A DNA stretch of 64,000 nt from Pseudoxanthomonas wuyuanensis (GCF_900215535.1 NZ_OCND01000006.1:186001-250000), one strand, 5' to 3'. Positions 26,834 to 35,514 are shown, counted from the first letter of the stretch. Notes: generated by a model from the sequence alone, not told the origin. Program-made: numbers and translations.

Positions 26834-28236
26834 TCGCTGGCGCTGGCGGCGCCGCTGCGCCGGCGCCGGCGCCGGCGACGCTTGGAAGGCGGCGCATCCT
26901 CGTCGGCATAGCTGTCGCCGGGCACCGCGACGCCCAGCGCGGCGGCGAGTTCTTCACCGGACTGGGTCTGCGCTTGCTGCCAGAACGCCACGTCCTCGGC
27001 GTGATCGGGCGATGCCGCCAGACGCAACACCAGGAAATCGAACGCGGCGCGGAAGCGCGGGTGCGCCAGCAGGCGCATCACGCGCTTGCGCTGGCGGCTG
27101 GAGAACCGCGATTGCAGCAGCCAGATTTCCTGCATCGGCAACGAAAACCGGCGCGGCAGCGCCACCGTGCTGAGCTGATGCAGGGTGACGCGGTCGGCGG
27201 CGCGCCGTTGCGCCTCTTCGACATGCACGCCCTGCGCCTGCAGGCCGATCAGTGCCCGGCAATAAGCCGGCCACAACAACAACGCGAACAGGAACGCCGG
27301 CGACACCGGCTCGTCGTTGGCCACCCGCTGGTCGGTGCCCTGCAGCCCCTGGATCAGCATCCGCCGCAGCGCACCGCTGCGGTTGGACGCCAATGCGGCG
27401 GCGGTTTCCGGAAACAGCACCTGGACCAGGCCAAAGCGTTCCAGTCCCTCGAAGCTGGCAACCGCGTGGCCGGACAGGAACAGCTTGAGAATTTCCTCGA
27501 ACAACCGCGCCGGCGCGGCTTCGGCCAGCAACGGCGCCAGTCCGGCAATCGGCGCGGCAGTGGCCGGGTCGATGCCGAAGCCCAGCTTGGCCGCCAGCCG
27601 GACCGCGCGCAGCATGCGCACCGGATCCTCGCGGTAGCGCTGTTCGGGGTCGCCGATCAGTTTCATCGAGCGCGCCTGCACGTCCTCGAACCCGCCGACG
27701 TAGTCGCGCACCGAAAAATCCTCGATGGCGTAGTACAGCGCATTGGCGGAGAAGTCGCGGCGCACGGCATCGTCCTCGATGGTGCCGTAGACGTTGTCGC
27801 GCAGCAGGCGGCCGCCCTCGTGCTGCTCGCGGTCGCCGCTGCCGTCGTCGATATTGGCGCGAAAGGTGGCGACCTCGATGATCTCGCGGCCGAACACCAC
27901 ATGCGCCAGGCGGAAACGGCGGCCGATCAGGCGGCAGTTGCGGAACAGCTGCTTGACCTGTTCGGGGGTGGCGTCGGTGGCCACGTCGAAATCCTTGGGA
28001 TGGCCCCCGACCAGCAGATCGCGCACCGCGCCACCGACCAGATAGCCGGCAAATCCGGCGTCGCGCAGGCGGTAGAGCACCCTCAGCGCATTCGGACTGA
28101 TGTCCTTGCGCGAAATCGGGTGTTGGTCGCGTGGGATGATTCGCAGTGCGGCTTGCGGGGTAATAGTGGCGGTTCCATGCATGAGAGGCGTTGCGGCCAC
28201 CGGGCGGAGCATTGCCCCGCCCGATGGCCGCCGCAT
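26830..28236 (-). CDS. pcnB: Poly(A) polymerase I
   Basis: Up to 468 residues. The nucleotidyltransferase motif is YLVGGAVRDLLVGGHPKDFD with its catalytic aspartates, then CRLIGRRFRLAHVVFGREII, RRDFSANALYY and EDPVRMLRAVRLAAKLGF, which separate poly(A) polymerase from the CCA-adding enzyme. The conserved PRDQHPISRKDIS segment precedes the catalytic domain as in E. coli PcnB. The enzyme adds 3' poly(A) tails that promote RNA decay. The C-terminus ends in a run of nine arginines (KRRRRRRRRR region) likely to bind RNA. The 28236 start has in-frame alternatives at 28212 and 28182; none has a convincing ribosome-binding site. Confidence 0.94.
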   Translation of the reverse strand: MRRPSGGAMLRPVAATPLMHGTATITPQAALRIIPRDQHPISRKDISPNALRVLYRLRDAGFAGYLVGGAVRDLLVGGHPKDFDVATDATPEQVKQLFRNCRLIGRRFRLAHVVFGREIIEVATFRANIDDGSGDREQHEGGRLLRDNVYGTIEDDAVRRDFSANALYYAIEDFSVRDYVGGFEDVQARSMKLIGDPEQRYREDPVRMLRAVRLAAKLGFGIDPATAAPIAGLAPLLAEAAPARLFEEILKLFLSGHAVASFEGLERFGLVQVLFPETAAALASNRSGALRRMLIQGLQGTDQRVANDEPVSPAFLFALLLWPAYCRALIGLQAQGVHVEEAQRRAADRVTLHQLSTVALPRRFSLPMQEIWLLQSRFSSRQRKRVMRLLAHPRFRAAFDFLVLRLAASPDHAEDVAFWQQAQTQSGEELAAALGVAVPGDSYADEDAPPSKRRRRRRRRSGAASASE

Positions 28237-28268
28237 ATACTAATGCGTCTGGTCAGCTTCACCCAAAC

Positions 28269-28343
28269 GCTCCCTTCGTCTAGTGGTTAGGACGTGGCCC
28301 TCTCAAGGCTAAAACAGGGGTTCGAGCCCCCTAGGGAGCGCCA
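28269..28343 (+). tRNA. tRNA-Glu (anticodon CUC)
   Basis: A 75-nt cloverleaf with encoded CCA. The acceptor stem GCTCCCT pairs with AGGGAGC; the D-arm starts TCGTCTAGTGGTTAGGAC; the anticodon loop CTCTCAA gives anticodon CUC (reading GAG); the T-arm is CAGGGGTTCGAGCCCCC. The TCGTCTAGTGG and TAAAACAGGGGTTCGA parts are typical of glutamate tRNAs. Confidence 0.93.
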
Positions 28344-28378
28344 CGCCAGTACTTCCGGGGCCTTGGCCCCGGTTCCGG

Positions 28379-28401
28379 AAACCCCGCATTGCGGGGTTTT
28401 T
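28379..28401 (+). terminator. Rho-independent terminator after tRNA-Glu
   Basis: Stem AAACCCCGC/GCGGGGTTT with a 3-base loop and a T-run, 36 bp after the tRNA. A further perfect palindrome, CCGGGGCC-TT-GGCCCCGG, lies between them at 28355-28372. Confidence 0.85.
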
Positions 28402-29016
28402 CGGTTTCCAGGGTCCCCGCAAGACCCGGCGCGATTCCGCTTGCCGCGGCAATGGCCGCTGCTCCCCTTGCCGGCCGCGCGGCTCGGTCGGGTGTCGGCC
28501 GCGCCTCTGGGTGCTTTAAAGGTTCTTCTCTCAAGTGAGGGACTACCGACATGGAAACCGCTGAAGCCGCTGGCCATGGCGGTGCGGGACACGCCGTAAA
28601 TACCCGCTTTGCGGGCCCGGCCCGCCATCACAGATGGCGGGCGTTCGGCTGTGCGCGAAGCAGTGCTTCGCAAGCGCTTGCCTCACCCATGTAGATCCGC
28701 GGCGTCCATGCCGCGTATGGTCCCGCACCGCCATGGCCAGCGGCTTCTGGACAGGTTGCTTGTATTCGGGAAAACGCCATCCGAAGTGGAGAACGCTCGC
28801 GCTCGCACAAGGCGACGACCGGCGGGGTGAGGGTGGCGGAGAGTGGGCCATGGGTGAACCAAGGCGGCTCGTGCGGCACTGTCGCGCGCTTTGGCGAACG
28901 TCCGGCGGGTGGCGACTCCTTCCGAAGCCGCCATCACCGAAAATCAAAAACCTTTTAAACGCCCCTTAATCGCTCCGATGTAGCCTGTTGTCCCGTTCTT
29001 GCCAGGTCCCCCGCCC
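28402..29016. other. Repeat-bearing intergenic region without a supported gene
   Basis: About 600 bp between the tRNA terminator and the response regulator. It contains the long inverted-repeat element described separately and, near 28958-28985, an AT-richer stretch (AAAAACCTTTTAAACGCCCCTTAATCG) that probably holds the promoter of the two-component operon. Several overlapping open frames occur on both strands but none resembles a protein or has a ribosome-binding site. Confidence 0.5.
28564..28746. repeat. Long inverted-repeat element (perfect 27-bp arms)
   Basis: The arms 28564-28590 and 28720-28746 are perfect inverse complements of 27 bp (left arm begins AAGCCGCTGGCCATGGCGG), separated by 129 bp. 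Beyond the right arm the inverse of CTGTCCAG follows (CTGGACAG), as in the related copy at 44600-44713. The enclosed DNA has smaller hairpins (CCCGCTTTGCGGG; GCCCGCCATCACAGATGGCGGGC). The structure suggests a non-autonomous repeat family. Confidence 0.75.
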
Positions 29017-29682
29017 TTGTCCCGCCTCCTGCTAGTAGAAGACGACCGCATGCTGGGCGATGCGCTGGCCGCCGCGCTCAAACAGGATGGCTGGCAGGTC
29101 GACCGCGCCGAAGACGCCGCCGCCGCCCGGCTGGCGCTGGTCGACCACGGCTATACCGCAGTGCTGCTGGATCTGGGCCTTCCGCACGGTTCCGGGCTGG
29201 ATGTGCTGGCCTCGCTGCGGCAGCGCTACGACACCACCCCGGTGCTGATCGTCACCGCCCGCGACCAGCTCAGCGACCGCATCCGCGGCCTGGATGCCGG
29301 CGCCGACGACTACATCGTCAAACCGTTCCAGGCCGACGAGCTCGGCGCGCGCCTGCGCGCGGTGGTCAGGCGCAGCCAGGGCCGGGTATCGCCGGTGCTG
29401 CGCCATGGCGGCATCGTGCTGGACCCGGCCGACCGCTCGGTGACGCGCGACGGCCAGCCAGTGAAACTGGGCGTCCACGAGTACCGCACGCTGCTGGCGC
29501 TGATGGAACGTCCCGGCCGGACAGTAACGCGCGAGTCGCTGGAATCGCTGGTCTACGGCGGCGACGGCAGCATCGAGAGCAACACCATCGCCGTCTACAT
29601 CCACCTGCTGCGAAAAAAACTGGGCGAGGACGTCATCGCCACCATCCACGGCTTCGGCTACCGGCTGGGCGGTGGCGAATGA
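29017..29682 (+). CDS. OmpR/PhoB-family response regulator
   Basis: 221 residues from the TTG at 29017. Receiver domain: acidic pocket VEDD (8-10), phosphoacceptor D52 in VLLDLGLP, and VKPFQ containing the conserved lysine. The C-terminal winged-helix DNA-binding domain (about 125-221) ends TIHGFGYRLGGGE. The subgroup resembles QseB/PmrA-type regulators. No ATG fits the N-terminus; TTG at 29017 (AGG ten bases upstream) or TTG at 28999 are the candidates, so this start is uncertain by six codons. The stop overlaps the histidine-kinase ATG by four bases. Confidence 0.9.
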   Translation: MSRLLLVEDDRMLGDALAAALKQDGWQVDRAEDAAAARLALVDHGYTAVLLDLGLPHGSGLDVLASLRQRYDTTPVLIVTARDQLSDRIRGLDAGADDYIVKPFQADELGARLRAVVRRSQGRVSPVLRHGGIVLDPADRSVTRDGQPVKLGVHEYRTLLALMERPGRTVTRESLESLVYGGDGSIESNTIAVYIHLLRKKLGEDVIATIHGFGYRLGGGE

Positions 29683-31055
29683 ACCACTCGCTGAAGTCCA
29701 AGCTGCTGATCGCGGTGATGACACCGCTGGCGTTGGGGTGGGCGTGCTGGCTGACCGGTCAGCACCTGCAGATGACGCGCCAGCAGAAGGGCCATGAAGA
29801 TCTGTTCCTGCAGGAAGTGGTCGAACAGATCCTGATGTCGATGCCGGCCAACCTGGACGGGCTGGACACCGGCCCCCGCTTGACCTTGCCGCAGGGCCCG
29901 GCACCGAGCCGCAAACTCGACGATCTCAGCTACCAGGTCTGGGTACTGGGCCAGCGCAGCCCCATCGTGCGCTCGGCCGCAGCGCCCGAACAGCCCCTGC
30001 GTCCCGATTTCCAGTCCGGCTTTGCCATCACCCAGGTGGCGGGCGAGCCTTGGCGCGTCTACGCCGCCACCGACTCGACCGGGCGCATCCAGGTGCAGGC
30101 CGGCAGGGCGCAATCGGCAATGCGGGCGGAGCTGGCGTACTGGATCAAGATCAGCCTGTGGAGTGGCGTCGGCATCCTGCTGGTGCTGGGCCTGGCCGTG
30201 GGCATCGCGATCCACTGGAGCCTGCGGCCGATGAACCGCCTGCGCCAGTCCATGGCCCAGCGCAACGCGCTGGACCTGGCGCCGCTGCCCGTGGCCGGCA
30301 TTCCGCGCGAGATCCGGCCATTGGTGGAGTCGTTCAACGGCCTGTTGCAACGGCTGGCGCAGGCGATGCAGGGCGAACGCCAGTTCCTGGCCGATGCCGC
30401 CCACGAATTGCGCACGCCGCTGGCCGCGTTGCTGACCCAGACCCATGTGGCCTTGCGCGCCGGCAGCCAGACCGATGCGCGGCAGGCGCTGGACCAGTTG
30501 GCGCACGGCATCGAACGCACCTCGCGACTGGCCCAGCAGTTGCTGGATTCGGCGCGCATCGACGCCTCGCGGCTGCATCGGGAGCATGGCAGGGTCGAAC
30601 TGGCCGAGGTGATCACGATGGTCGCGCGCGAATTCGAGGGCATGGCCGCGCGCCACCGGCAGACGCTGGCGGTCGAAGTCGAAGCAGTCAGCGTGCGCGG
30701 CAATCTGGACGACCTGGGCATTCTGGTCCGCAACCTGGTCGACAACGCGCTGCGCTACGGCGACCCGGGCGGACGCATCGAACTGCGCTGCCACCGCGAT
30801 GCCGACAGCGGCGAAGCGGTGCTGACGGTGGCCGACAATGGTCCGGGCGTGCTGCCGGAAGAGCGCGAACGCATTTTCGAACGCTTCTATCGCGGCAGCA
30901 ACGGCAACGGTGCCCGCGGCAGCGGCATCGGCCTGTCGCTGGTGGCGCGCATCGCCGCCGCGCATGCAGCGCGCATCAGCGTTGGCGCCGGTATCGGCGG
31001 CTGCGGCTTCGGCTGCAGCGTGCGCTTCCCGGCGGAGCCGGAAACCCAGGACTGA
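29679..31055 (+). CDS. Two-component sensor histidine kinase
   Basis: 458 residues: TM helix 1 at about 9-25, a periplasmic sensor region of about 130 residues, TM helix 2 at about 156-178, HAMP region, H-box FLADAAHELRTPLAALL with phospho-accepting H242, N-box NLVDNALRYG, G1 VADNGPGVLPEER and G2 GSGIGLSLV. It resembles the QseC/PmrB group of kinases. It is translationally coupled to the response regulator. The signal is unknown. The neighbouring minus-strand MipA/OmpV gene is a plausible target because such porin-like proteins are often controlled by adjacent two-component systems. Confidence 0.93.
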   Translation: MNHSLKSKLLIAVMTPLALGWACWLTGQHLQMTRQQKGHEDLFLQEVVEQILMSMPANLDGLDTGPRLTLPQGPAPSRKLDDLSYQVWVLGQRSPIVRSAAAPEQPLRPDFQSGFAITQVAGEPWRVYAATDSTGRIQVQAGRAQSAMRAELAYWIKISLWSGVGILLVLGLAVGIAIHWSLRPMNRLRQSMAQRNALDLAPLPVAGIPREIRPLVESFNGLLQRLAQAMQGERQFLADAAHELRTPLAALLTQTHVALRAGSQTDARQALDQLAHGIERTSRLAQQLLDSARIDASRLHREHGRVELAEVITMVAREFEGMAARHRQTLAVEVEAVSVRGNLDDLGILVRNLVDNALRYGDPGGRIELRCHRDADSGEAVLTVADNGPGVLPEERERIFERFYRGSNGNGARGSGIGLSLVARIAAAHAARISVGAGIGGCGFGCSVRFPAEPETQD

Positions 31056-31080
31056 CCCAACAGATCCGCGCCGGCCATCG

Positions 31081-32217
31081 CTATCGCGGCAATTGCCACC
31101 AGCGCTGGCGCGACGGCGACGGCGGCTGACGCAGGTCCACCGGTTGTCCGATGCGTGGCGTCGCAACCGCTACCGCCTGCCGCTCAGCCAGGCCGACCAG
31201 CGCTTCCAGCGGCGCGTTCCATTCGTGGAAGGCCAGATCGAAGGTGCTGTTGTGGATCGGCAGCAGCCATTGGCCGCGCAGATCCCGGTGCGCCTGCAGG
31301 GTCTGCGCCGGCAGCATGTGCACGCCTTCCCACATCGGATCGTAGGCGCCGCATTCCAGCAGGGTGACATCGAACGGCCCATAGCGTTGGCCGATATCGC
31401 GGAAACCATCGAAATAGCCGGTATCGCCGCTGAAGAAAAGATTCAGCCCGCTGCCCTGCAGGACCCAGGAGGCCCACAGCGTCGCGTTGCCATCGAACGG
31501 CGAACGACCCGAAAAATGCTGCGACGGCGTGGCCACCAGGCGCACGCCATCGACGCCGATGGCTTCCCACCAGTCCAGTTGCCGGACTTTTTCCGCCGGC
31601 AGGCCCCAGCGGATCAGGTGGTCGCCCACACCCAGCGGCGTTACGAAGATTTCGGTCTTTTCCGCCAGCGCAAGCACCGCCGCCTTGTCCAGGTGATCGT
31701 AGTGGTCGTGCGAAATCACCACGCCCTTGATCGCCGGCAGTTCGGCAATGCCGATGGGTGATGCGTGGAAACGTTTCGGCCCGGCCCACTGCACCGGCGA
31801 GGCGCGCTCGGAAAACACCGGATCGGTCAGCCACAGCCCGCCTTCCAGCTTCAACAGCAGGGTCGAATGGCCCAGCCGGTACAGCGTGCCGTCCGCCGCC
31901 TGCGCCAGTTGCCGCGCAGTCAGCGGCAGCAGCGGAATCGATCCGGCCGGCACTGTCCCTTCCGGCTTGTCGAACATGAAACGCCACCACAGCATCGGCG
32001 TCTGCCGCCAGCCGACGGTCTTGGGCGCCACCGGGTTGCGGAAGCTTCCGTCGCGATACTGCGGCGAATCGGGGTAGGCGAGGCTGCTGCAGGCGGACAG
32101 GTTCATATAGGCGATGGCGGCAACGCAAAGACAGGCGACGGCGGCAACGCGGCGAGGCGTGCGCCGCCCGCGGGGGCGGGCATGGCCGGACAGGCGGCGG
32201 GCGCTGGCGTCAGCCAT
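31081..32217 (-). CDS. MBL-fold metallohydrolase (NAPE-PLD-like), probably membrane anchored
   Basis: 378 residues. The N-terminus is strongly basic, then hydrophobic (about 23-40), ending LSACSS, which fits a lipoprotein or signal anchor. The metallo-beta-lactamase core starts near 110 (YRLGHSTLLLKLEGGLWLTDPVF) and holds the metal motif ISHDHYDHLD, FSGDTGYF with the bridging aspartate, and the histidine in LLPIHNSTFDLAFHEW. This arrangement is found in UlaG/NAPE-PLD-type hydrolases acting on phosphoesters. The substrate is unknown. The start overlaps the end of the upstream GNAT gene by eight bases. Confidence 0.85.
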   Translation of the reverse strand: MADASARRLSGHARPRGRRTPRRVAAVACLCVAAIAYMNLSACSSLAYPDSPQYRDGSFRNPVAPKTVGWRQTPMLWWRFMFDKPEGTVPAGSIPLLPLTARQLAQAADGTLYRLGHSTLLLKLEGGLWLTDPVFSERASPVQWAGPKRFHASPIGIAELPAIKGVVISHDHYDHLDKAAVLALAEKTEIFVTPLGVGDHLIRWGLPAEKVRQLDWWEAIGVDGVRLVATPSQHFSGRSPFDGNATLWASWVLQGSGLNLFFSGDTGYFDGFRDIGQRYGPFDVTLLECGAYDPMWEGVHMLPAQTLQAHRDLRGQWLLPIHNSTFDLAFHEWNAPLEALVGLAERQAVAVATPRIGQPVDLRQPPSPSRQRWWQLPR

Positions 32218-32785
32218 GCGCGTCCACGCCCGCGGCGGTGGGGAAGACGTACTGGACGACTCCGATTGCAGCCGGATGACCGGGCAATTCGATCTGCGCC
32301 GCCGCCGCCCTGCCTATGGGCACCTGCCAACGCAGGTTCGAACACCCCAGTTCCGCCGCCGCCCGGCGCGCCTGCGCCAGCAGTGCCGCAACCGCCCCCG
32401 ATGGCCGCGCATCGGCGCGGACGAACATCGATTCCAGGTTGAGGTAGTACGCGCGCTCCAGCATCGAGAAGCCGGCGGTGACGCTGGCGTAGCCGACCGC
32501 TTCGCCGTCGCGTTCGGCCAGCCATGCCCAGGCGCGCAACGGCGGTTCAAACAGCGCTTCCATCAGTTCCAGTACGTTGCCGTTGGCCGGGCCGTAGGCG
32601 CGCCGTTCGAATGCCGCTTCGGCCGCATGTTCGGCGCACAGGGCCATCAGCATGGGGGCATGCATGCGGCCGACACGGGTGATGCGCAGGCCGGCCGGCG
32701 AAACGGCCGCGGTTTCGGCATGGCGCGGGCCGGCAGCGCTGGCGCGGCTGTCGACGGGTTCCAACAGGGAAGGTGGCATCTTCAT
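32210..32785 (-). CDS. GNAT-family N-acetyltransferase
   Basis: 191 residues from ATG 32785, which has GGAGT just upstream; the frame remains open further up but overlaps the MipA gene. After a variable 30-residue N-terminus the fold reads LRITRVGRMHAPMLMALCAEH, AWLAERDGEAVGYASVTAGF and YYLNLESMFVRADARPSGAVAAL, where the last part is the acetyl-CoA-binding motif A in a diverged form. Substrate unknown. It forms a unit with the MBL-fold gene and lies 82 bp downstream of the MipA/OmpV gene. Confidence 0.75.
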   Translation of the reverse strand: MKMPPSLLEPVDSRASAAGPRHAETAAVSPAGLRITRVGRMHAPMLMALCAEHAAEAAFERRAYGPANGNVLELMEALFEPPLRAWAWLAERDGEAVGYASVTAGFSMLERAYYLNLESMFVRADARPSGAVAALLAQARRAAAELGCSNLRWQVPIGRAAAAQIELPGHPAAIGVVQYVFPTAAGVDAHG

Positions 32786-32867
32786 ACTCCGCAACTGCGG
32801 CCAGCCGGGCTGGCATGGGGTGGCTGTCGGTCCGGTGGGCGCTGCATGGCGCCGCATCCGGGCGCCG

Positions 32868-33674
32868 TCAGAACCGGCGCGAAACGCCAAGGAAGAAGCT
32901 GCCGACACCGTCGGTGCCTTCCTCGATCAACGGACTGTCCTGCAGTTCGTCCGGCAGCAGGCGGTATTCCAGATTGGCGACCAGCAGCCAGTGGCGTGCG
33001 AACGGCCGGACCAGTCCGATGCCGGCGCGCGGCACGGTCGCTGCGCCAGGCCGGTAGTCGACAACGCCGCGCGCCACTTCGCTGTCCAGCGTGCCGTAGT
33101 AGTAGTCGGCCATGTCGGCGGACAATCGCAGCACGCCAACGCCCGGCACGATCGACGTGCGGCCGAACTGCAATGGATAGCGATAGTCGGCGGCCAGTTC
33201 GTAACCGTCGCTGGTGCCGGTGGCGTCGGCCTTCAACTGCAGATCCAGCGTACCGGCGGCGCCTTTCCAGGTCGCGCCGATGCCCAGATCGGCGCTGTCG
33301 TCGCGGTCTTCCAGCAGGCTGCGGTCTATGCCGCGCCGGGCCAGCGCTTCCACGCCCAGGTCGTCGCGGTCCCAACCGTCCAGCCGCGCCGAGACAAAAC
33401 CGCGCAGCTCGAAGTCCTCACGCTTGACGAAGCGGTAGCCGAACGCGGCGCCGCGAAAATAGAAACGATCGCCGTCGTAGCTGACATTCGGCACCAGTCG
33501 GGTGCGGCCGCCCTCGCCCGCGTATTCGCTGTCGCGATAGACCCCGGCCAGGCCAACGCTCCAACGCGAGGGTTCCTGTTCGGAAGCGACCTTGTCGGCC
33601 CGCTCCACCACCTGCGCCGAGGCGGCGAACGGCGCCGCCAGCAACAGCGACCCGATGCGTATGTCGATCTTCAT
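32868..33674 (-). CDS. MipA/OmpV family outer-membrane protein
   Basis: 268 residues. A signal peptide (MKIDIRIGSLLLAAPFAASA) is followed by the family opening WSVGLAGVYRDSEYAGEGG, RTRLVPNVSYDGDRFYFRG, and alternating beta strands to a terminal phenylalanine (VSRRF), the usual outer-membrane insertion signal. Family members act as porin-like or scaffold proteins; E. coli MipA links murein enzymes. The gene is the first of a minus-strand group with GNAT and MBL-fold genes and points toward the two-component system. Confidence 0.9.
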   Translation of the reverse strand: MKIDIRIGSLLLAAPFAASAQVVERADKVASEQEPSRWSVGLAGVYRDSEYAGEGGRTRLVPNVSYDGDRFYFRGAAFGYRFVKREDFELRGFVSARLDGWDRDDLGVEALARRGIDRSLLEDRDDSADLGIGATWKGAAGTLDLQLKADATGTSDGYELAADYRYPLQFGRTSIVPGVGVLRLSADMADYYYGTLDSEVARGVVDYRPGAATVPRAGIGLVRPFARHWLLVANLEYRLLPDELQDSPLIEEGTDGVGSFFLGVSRRF

Positions 33675-33842
33675 GCGTCACTCCGGAGGGAATGCGCGCA
33701 TGCTGCCGTGCGGTTTTTAAGAACTGCTTAAGGCCTGCTATGGATTTGCGCCACAGCGCTCCGTACGAGCAGCGGCGTGACGAAGACCGGCCTGACATCC
33801 GTCGCTGCGCCCGGTCGATAGCGCAGCGGCGTGGTACACGCT

Positions 33843-33865
33843 TCGCGACTCACATCGTTCCTACA
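33843..33865 (-). repeat. Single arm of the REP-type palindrome
   Basis: TCGCGACTCACATCGTTCCTACA matches the right arm of the copies at 22522-22544 and 44537-44559 with a few changes. No matching left arm is found upstream. It lies in the 217-bp gap between the MipA/OmpV start and the pirin stop, where nothing else was recognised. Confidence 0.65.
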
Positions 33866-33891
33866 ACGAACGTATCAGCGAGATCCATTAT

Positions 33892-34596
33892 TCAAAGGCG
33901 TGGCAGATCGAACACCAGCACTTCGGCGCTGCGGCCCTGTTCGATGCGGATCTGCGGCTCGCCCTCGTAAAGCAGCGCATCGCCGGCAGCCAGCGCATGG
34001 CCGTTCACCGTGGCCTCGCCGCGCGCCATGTGCACATAGCCCAGCCGGCCCTCAGCCAGGTTGAGTTCGGCCGCTTCCGAACCATCGAACAGCCCGGCGT
34101 ACATCCGCGCATCCTGGTGGATGCTGACCGAGCCGTCGCTGCCGTCCGGGCTGACCACCAGCCGCAGCCGGCCCTGTTTTTCCTCGGCCGCAAAGCGCTT
34201 TTCGGCATACGAAGGCGTCACGCCCTGGCGATCGGGAATGATCCAGATCTGCAGGAAATGGGTGGTGCCGCTTTCGCTGTAGTTGTACTCCGAATGCTGC
34301 ACGCCGGAGCCTGCGCTCATCCGTTGCACATCGCCTGGCACGATGCTGGAACTGTTGCCCATCGAGTCCTTGTGGCCCAGCGCACCCTCCAGCACGTAGC
34401 TGATGATCTCCATATCGCGATGGCCATGCTGGCCGAAGCCCTGGCCGGCGGCGACGCGGTCCTCGTTGATCACCCGCAGCGGCCCCCAGTGGACATGGCG
34501 GTCATCGTGGTAGTTGGCGAAAGAAAAGCTGTGCCAGGAGTCCAGCCAGCCATGGTTGGCGTGGCCGCGTTCGCGGGCGGGTCGTAGCGTAATCAT
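33892..34596 (-). CDS. Pirin family protein (YhhW-type)
   Basis: 234 residues from ATG 34596 (GAGG upstream). It is a bicupin with the metal-binding segment FGQHGHRDMEIISYVLEG, then GDVQRMSAGSGVQHSEYN supplying the further histidine and glutamate ligands. The N-terminus ARERGHANHGWLDSWHSFSF is typical. E. coli YhhW has quercetinase activity, but the physiological substrate is unclear. The frame is open for 34 more codons upstream without a better start. The upstream spacer has an AT-rich patch that likely carries its promoter. Confidence 0.9.
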   Translation of the reverse strand: MITLRPARERGHANHGWLDSWHSFSFANYHDDRHVHWGPLRVINEDRVAAGQGFGQHGHRDMEIISYVLEGALGHKDSMGNSSSIVPGDVQRMSAGSGVQHSEYNYSESGTTHFLQIWIIPDRQGVTPSYAEKRFAAEEKQGRLRLVVSPDGSDGSVSIHQDARMYAGLFDGSEAAELNLAEGRLGYVHMARGEATVNGHALAAGDALLYEGEPQIRIEQGRSAEVLVFDLPRL

Positions 34597-34959
34597 GTCG
34601 GCCTCGGCGGCAGGAGAAGGTACGGCAAAGGATGCGGCCGCAACACGGCGCTGATAAGCCGGTCCATGACCAATAGATTGTTCCAAATATGAACTCAATA
34701 GATGTAATTATGGTTATTTCATCCATGAAGAGAACGAATGCCGTCTGTCTGCGGCACTGGCCAACAGCGCGCAACCGCTTCCCTGCCCCGCCGCTTTCGG
34801 GTGCCGCCTGCCCGTCGGGCGCCGGCCGGCACCGCCAGCCACCAGCCGTTTCCGCCGCCACCGGCGCGCATGCGCGATGCGACGAGAAAAGTTCTCATCG
34901 GAAATTTCAACTGTGCTTTAAACTGACGCGCTTTCCCGCCGGTACGAAACCACACGCCC
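34597..34959. promoter_or_regulatory. Divergent promoter region of the pirin and ferredoxin genes
   Basis: 363 bp without a gene. A sharply AT-rich patch at about 34665-34730 (TTCCAAATATGAACTCAATAGATG and TAATTATGGTTATTTC) probably contains the pirin promoter. Another AT-richer stretch at 34891-34925 (AAAGTTCTCATCGG, TGTGCTTTAAACTG) lies 35 bp before the ferredoxin start. Between them the DNA is GC-rich with no visible coding potential. Confidence 0.45.
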
Positions 34960-35283
34960 ATGCCCTTCGTCGTCACCGAGAACTGCATCAAATGCAAATA
35001 CACCGACTGCGTTGAAGTGTGTCCGGTCGATTGTTTCCACGAAGGTCCCAACTTCCTGGTCATCGATCCGGACGAATGCATCGACTGCACGCTGTGCGAA
35101 CCCGAATGCCCGATCAACGCGATCTACCCGGAAGACGACGTGCCCGCCGGCCAGGAAACCTATGTTGCGCTGAATGCCGAGCTGTCGCAGGTATGGCCGG
35201 TCATCACCACCCGCAAGGATCCGCTGCCCGATGCCAAGGACTGGGAAGGCAAGCCCAACAAGCTGCCGTTGCTGGAGCGCTGA
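34960..35283 (+). CDS. fdxA: Seven-iron ferredoxin FdxA
   Basis: 107 residues. The N-terminal part [20 protein letters not shown] with CPVDCF binds the [3Fe-4S] cluster, and [16 protein letters not shown] binds the [4Fe-4S] cluster. The C-terminal extension ([13 protein letters not shown]) is typical of FdxA. It is a small soluble electron carrier. It stands alone on the plus strand between the pirin promoter and a convergent terminator. After its stop, 35284-35456 contains a palindrome, GGATCCTCCGCCGGAGGACC (35369-35390 region), but no gene. Confidence 0.93.
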   Translation: MPFVVTENCIKCKYTDCVEVCPVDCFHEGPNFLVIDPDECIDCTLCEPECPINAIYPEDDVPAGQETYVALNAELSQVWPVITTRKDPLPDAKDWEGKPNKLPLLER

Positions 35284-35456
35284 TCAGGGCAACTTCCGCT
35301 GTATGGACATGCTATCCATCCGCAGCGCGCTCCTGTAGAGCCAGGCTTTTCGCTGTTGTCGCCCCCGTTGGATCCTCCGCCGGAGGACCGCAGGACAGCG
35401 GAGCGAGCTGCGCTCTATCGTAAAATGGATGTTCTCCGCTCTTGCGAGAAGATCCC

Positions 35457-35479
35457 AAAAAAGGGCGCCACTGGCGCCC
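35457..35479 (-). terminator. Rho-independent terminator of the bamC-like/dapA unit
   Basis: On the minus strand a perfect 7-bp stem GGGCGCC/GGCGCCC with a 3-base loop is followed by a run of six T. It lies 35 bp beyond the bamC-like stop codon. On the plus strand the same stem could also stop fdxA transcripts. Confidence 0.88.
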
Positions 35480-35514
35480 CTTCTTGTTCCAGCCACCGAC
35501 AACCGGATCCGGCG

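Noticed and set aside
28287..28970. Several small overlapping open frames between the tRNA and the response regulator
   Set aside because: They run through palindromic repeats on both strands, with no ribosome-binding sites or family resemblance.
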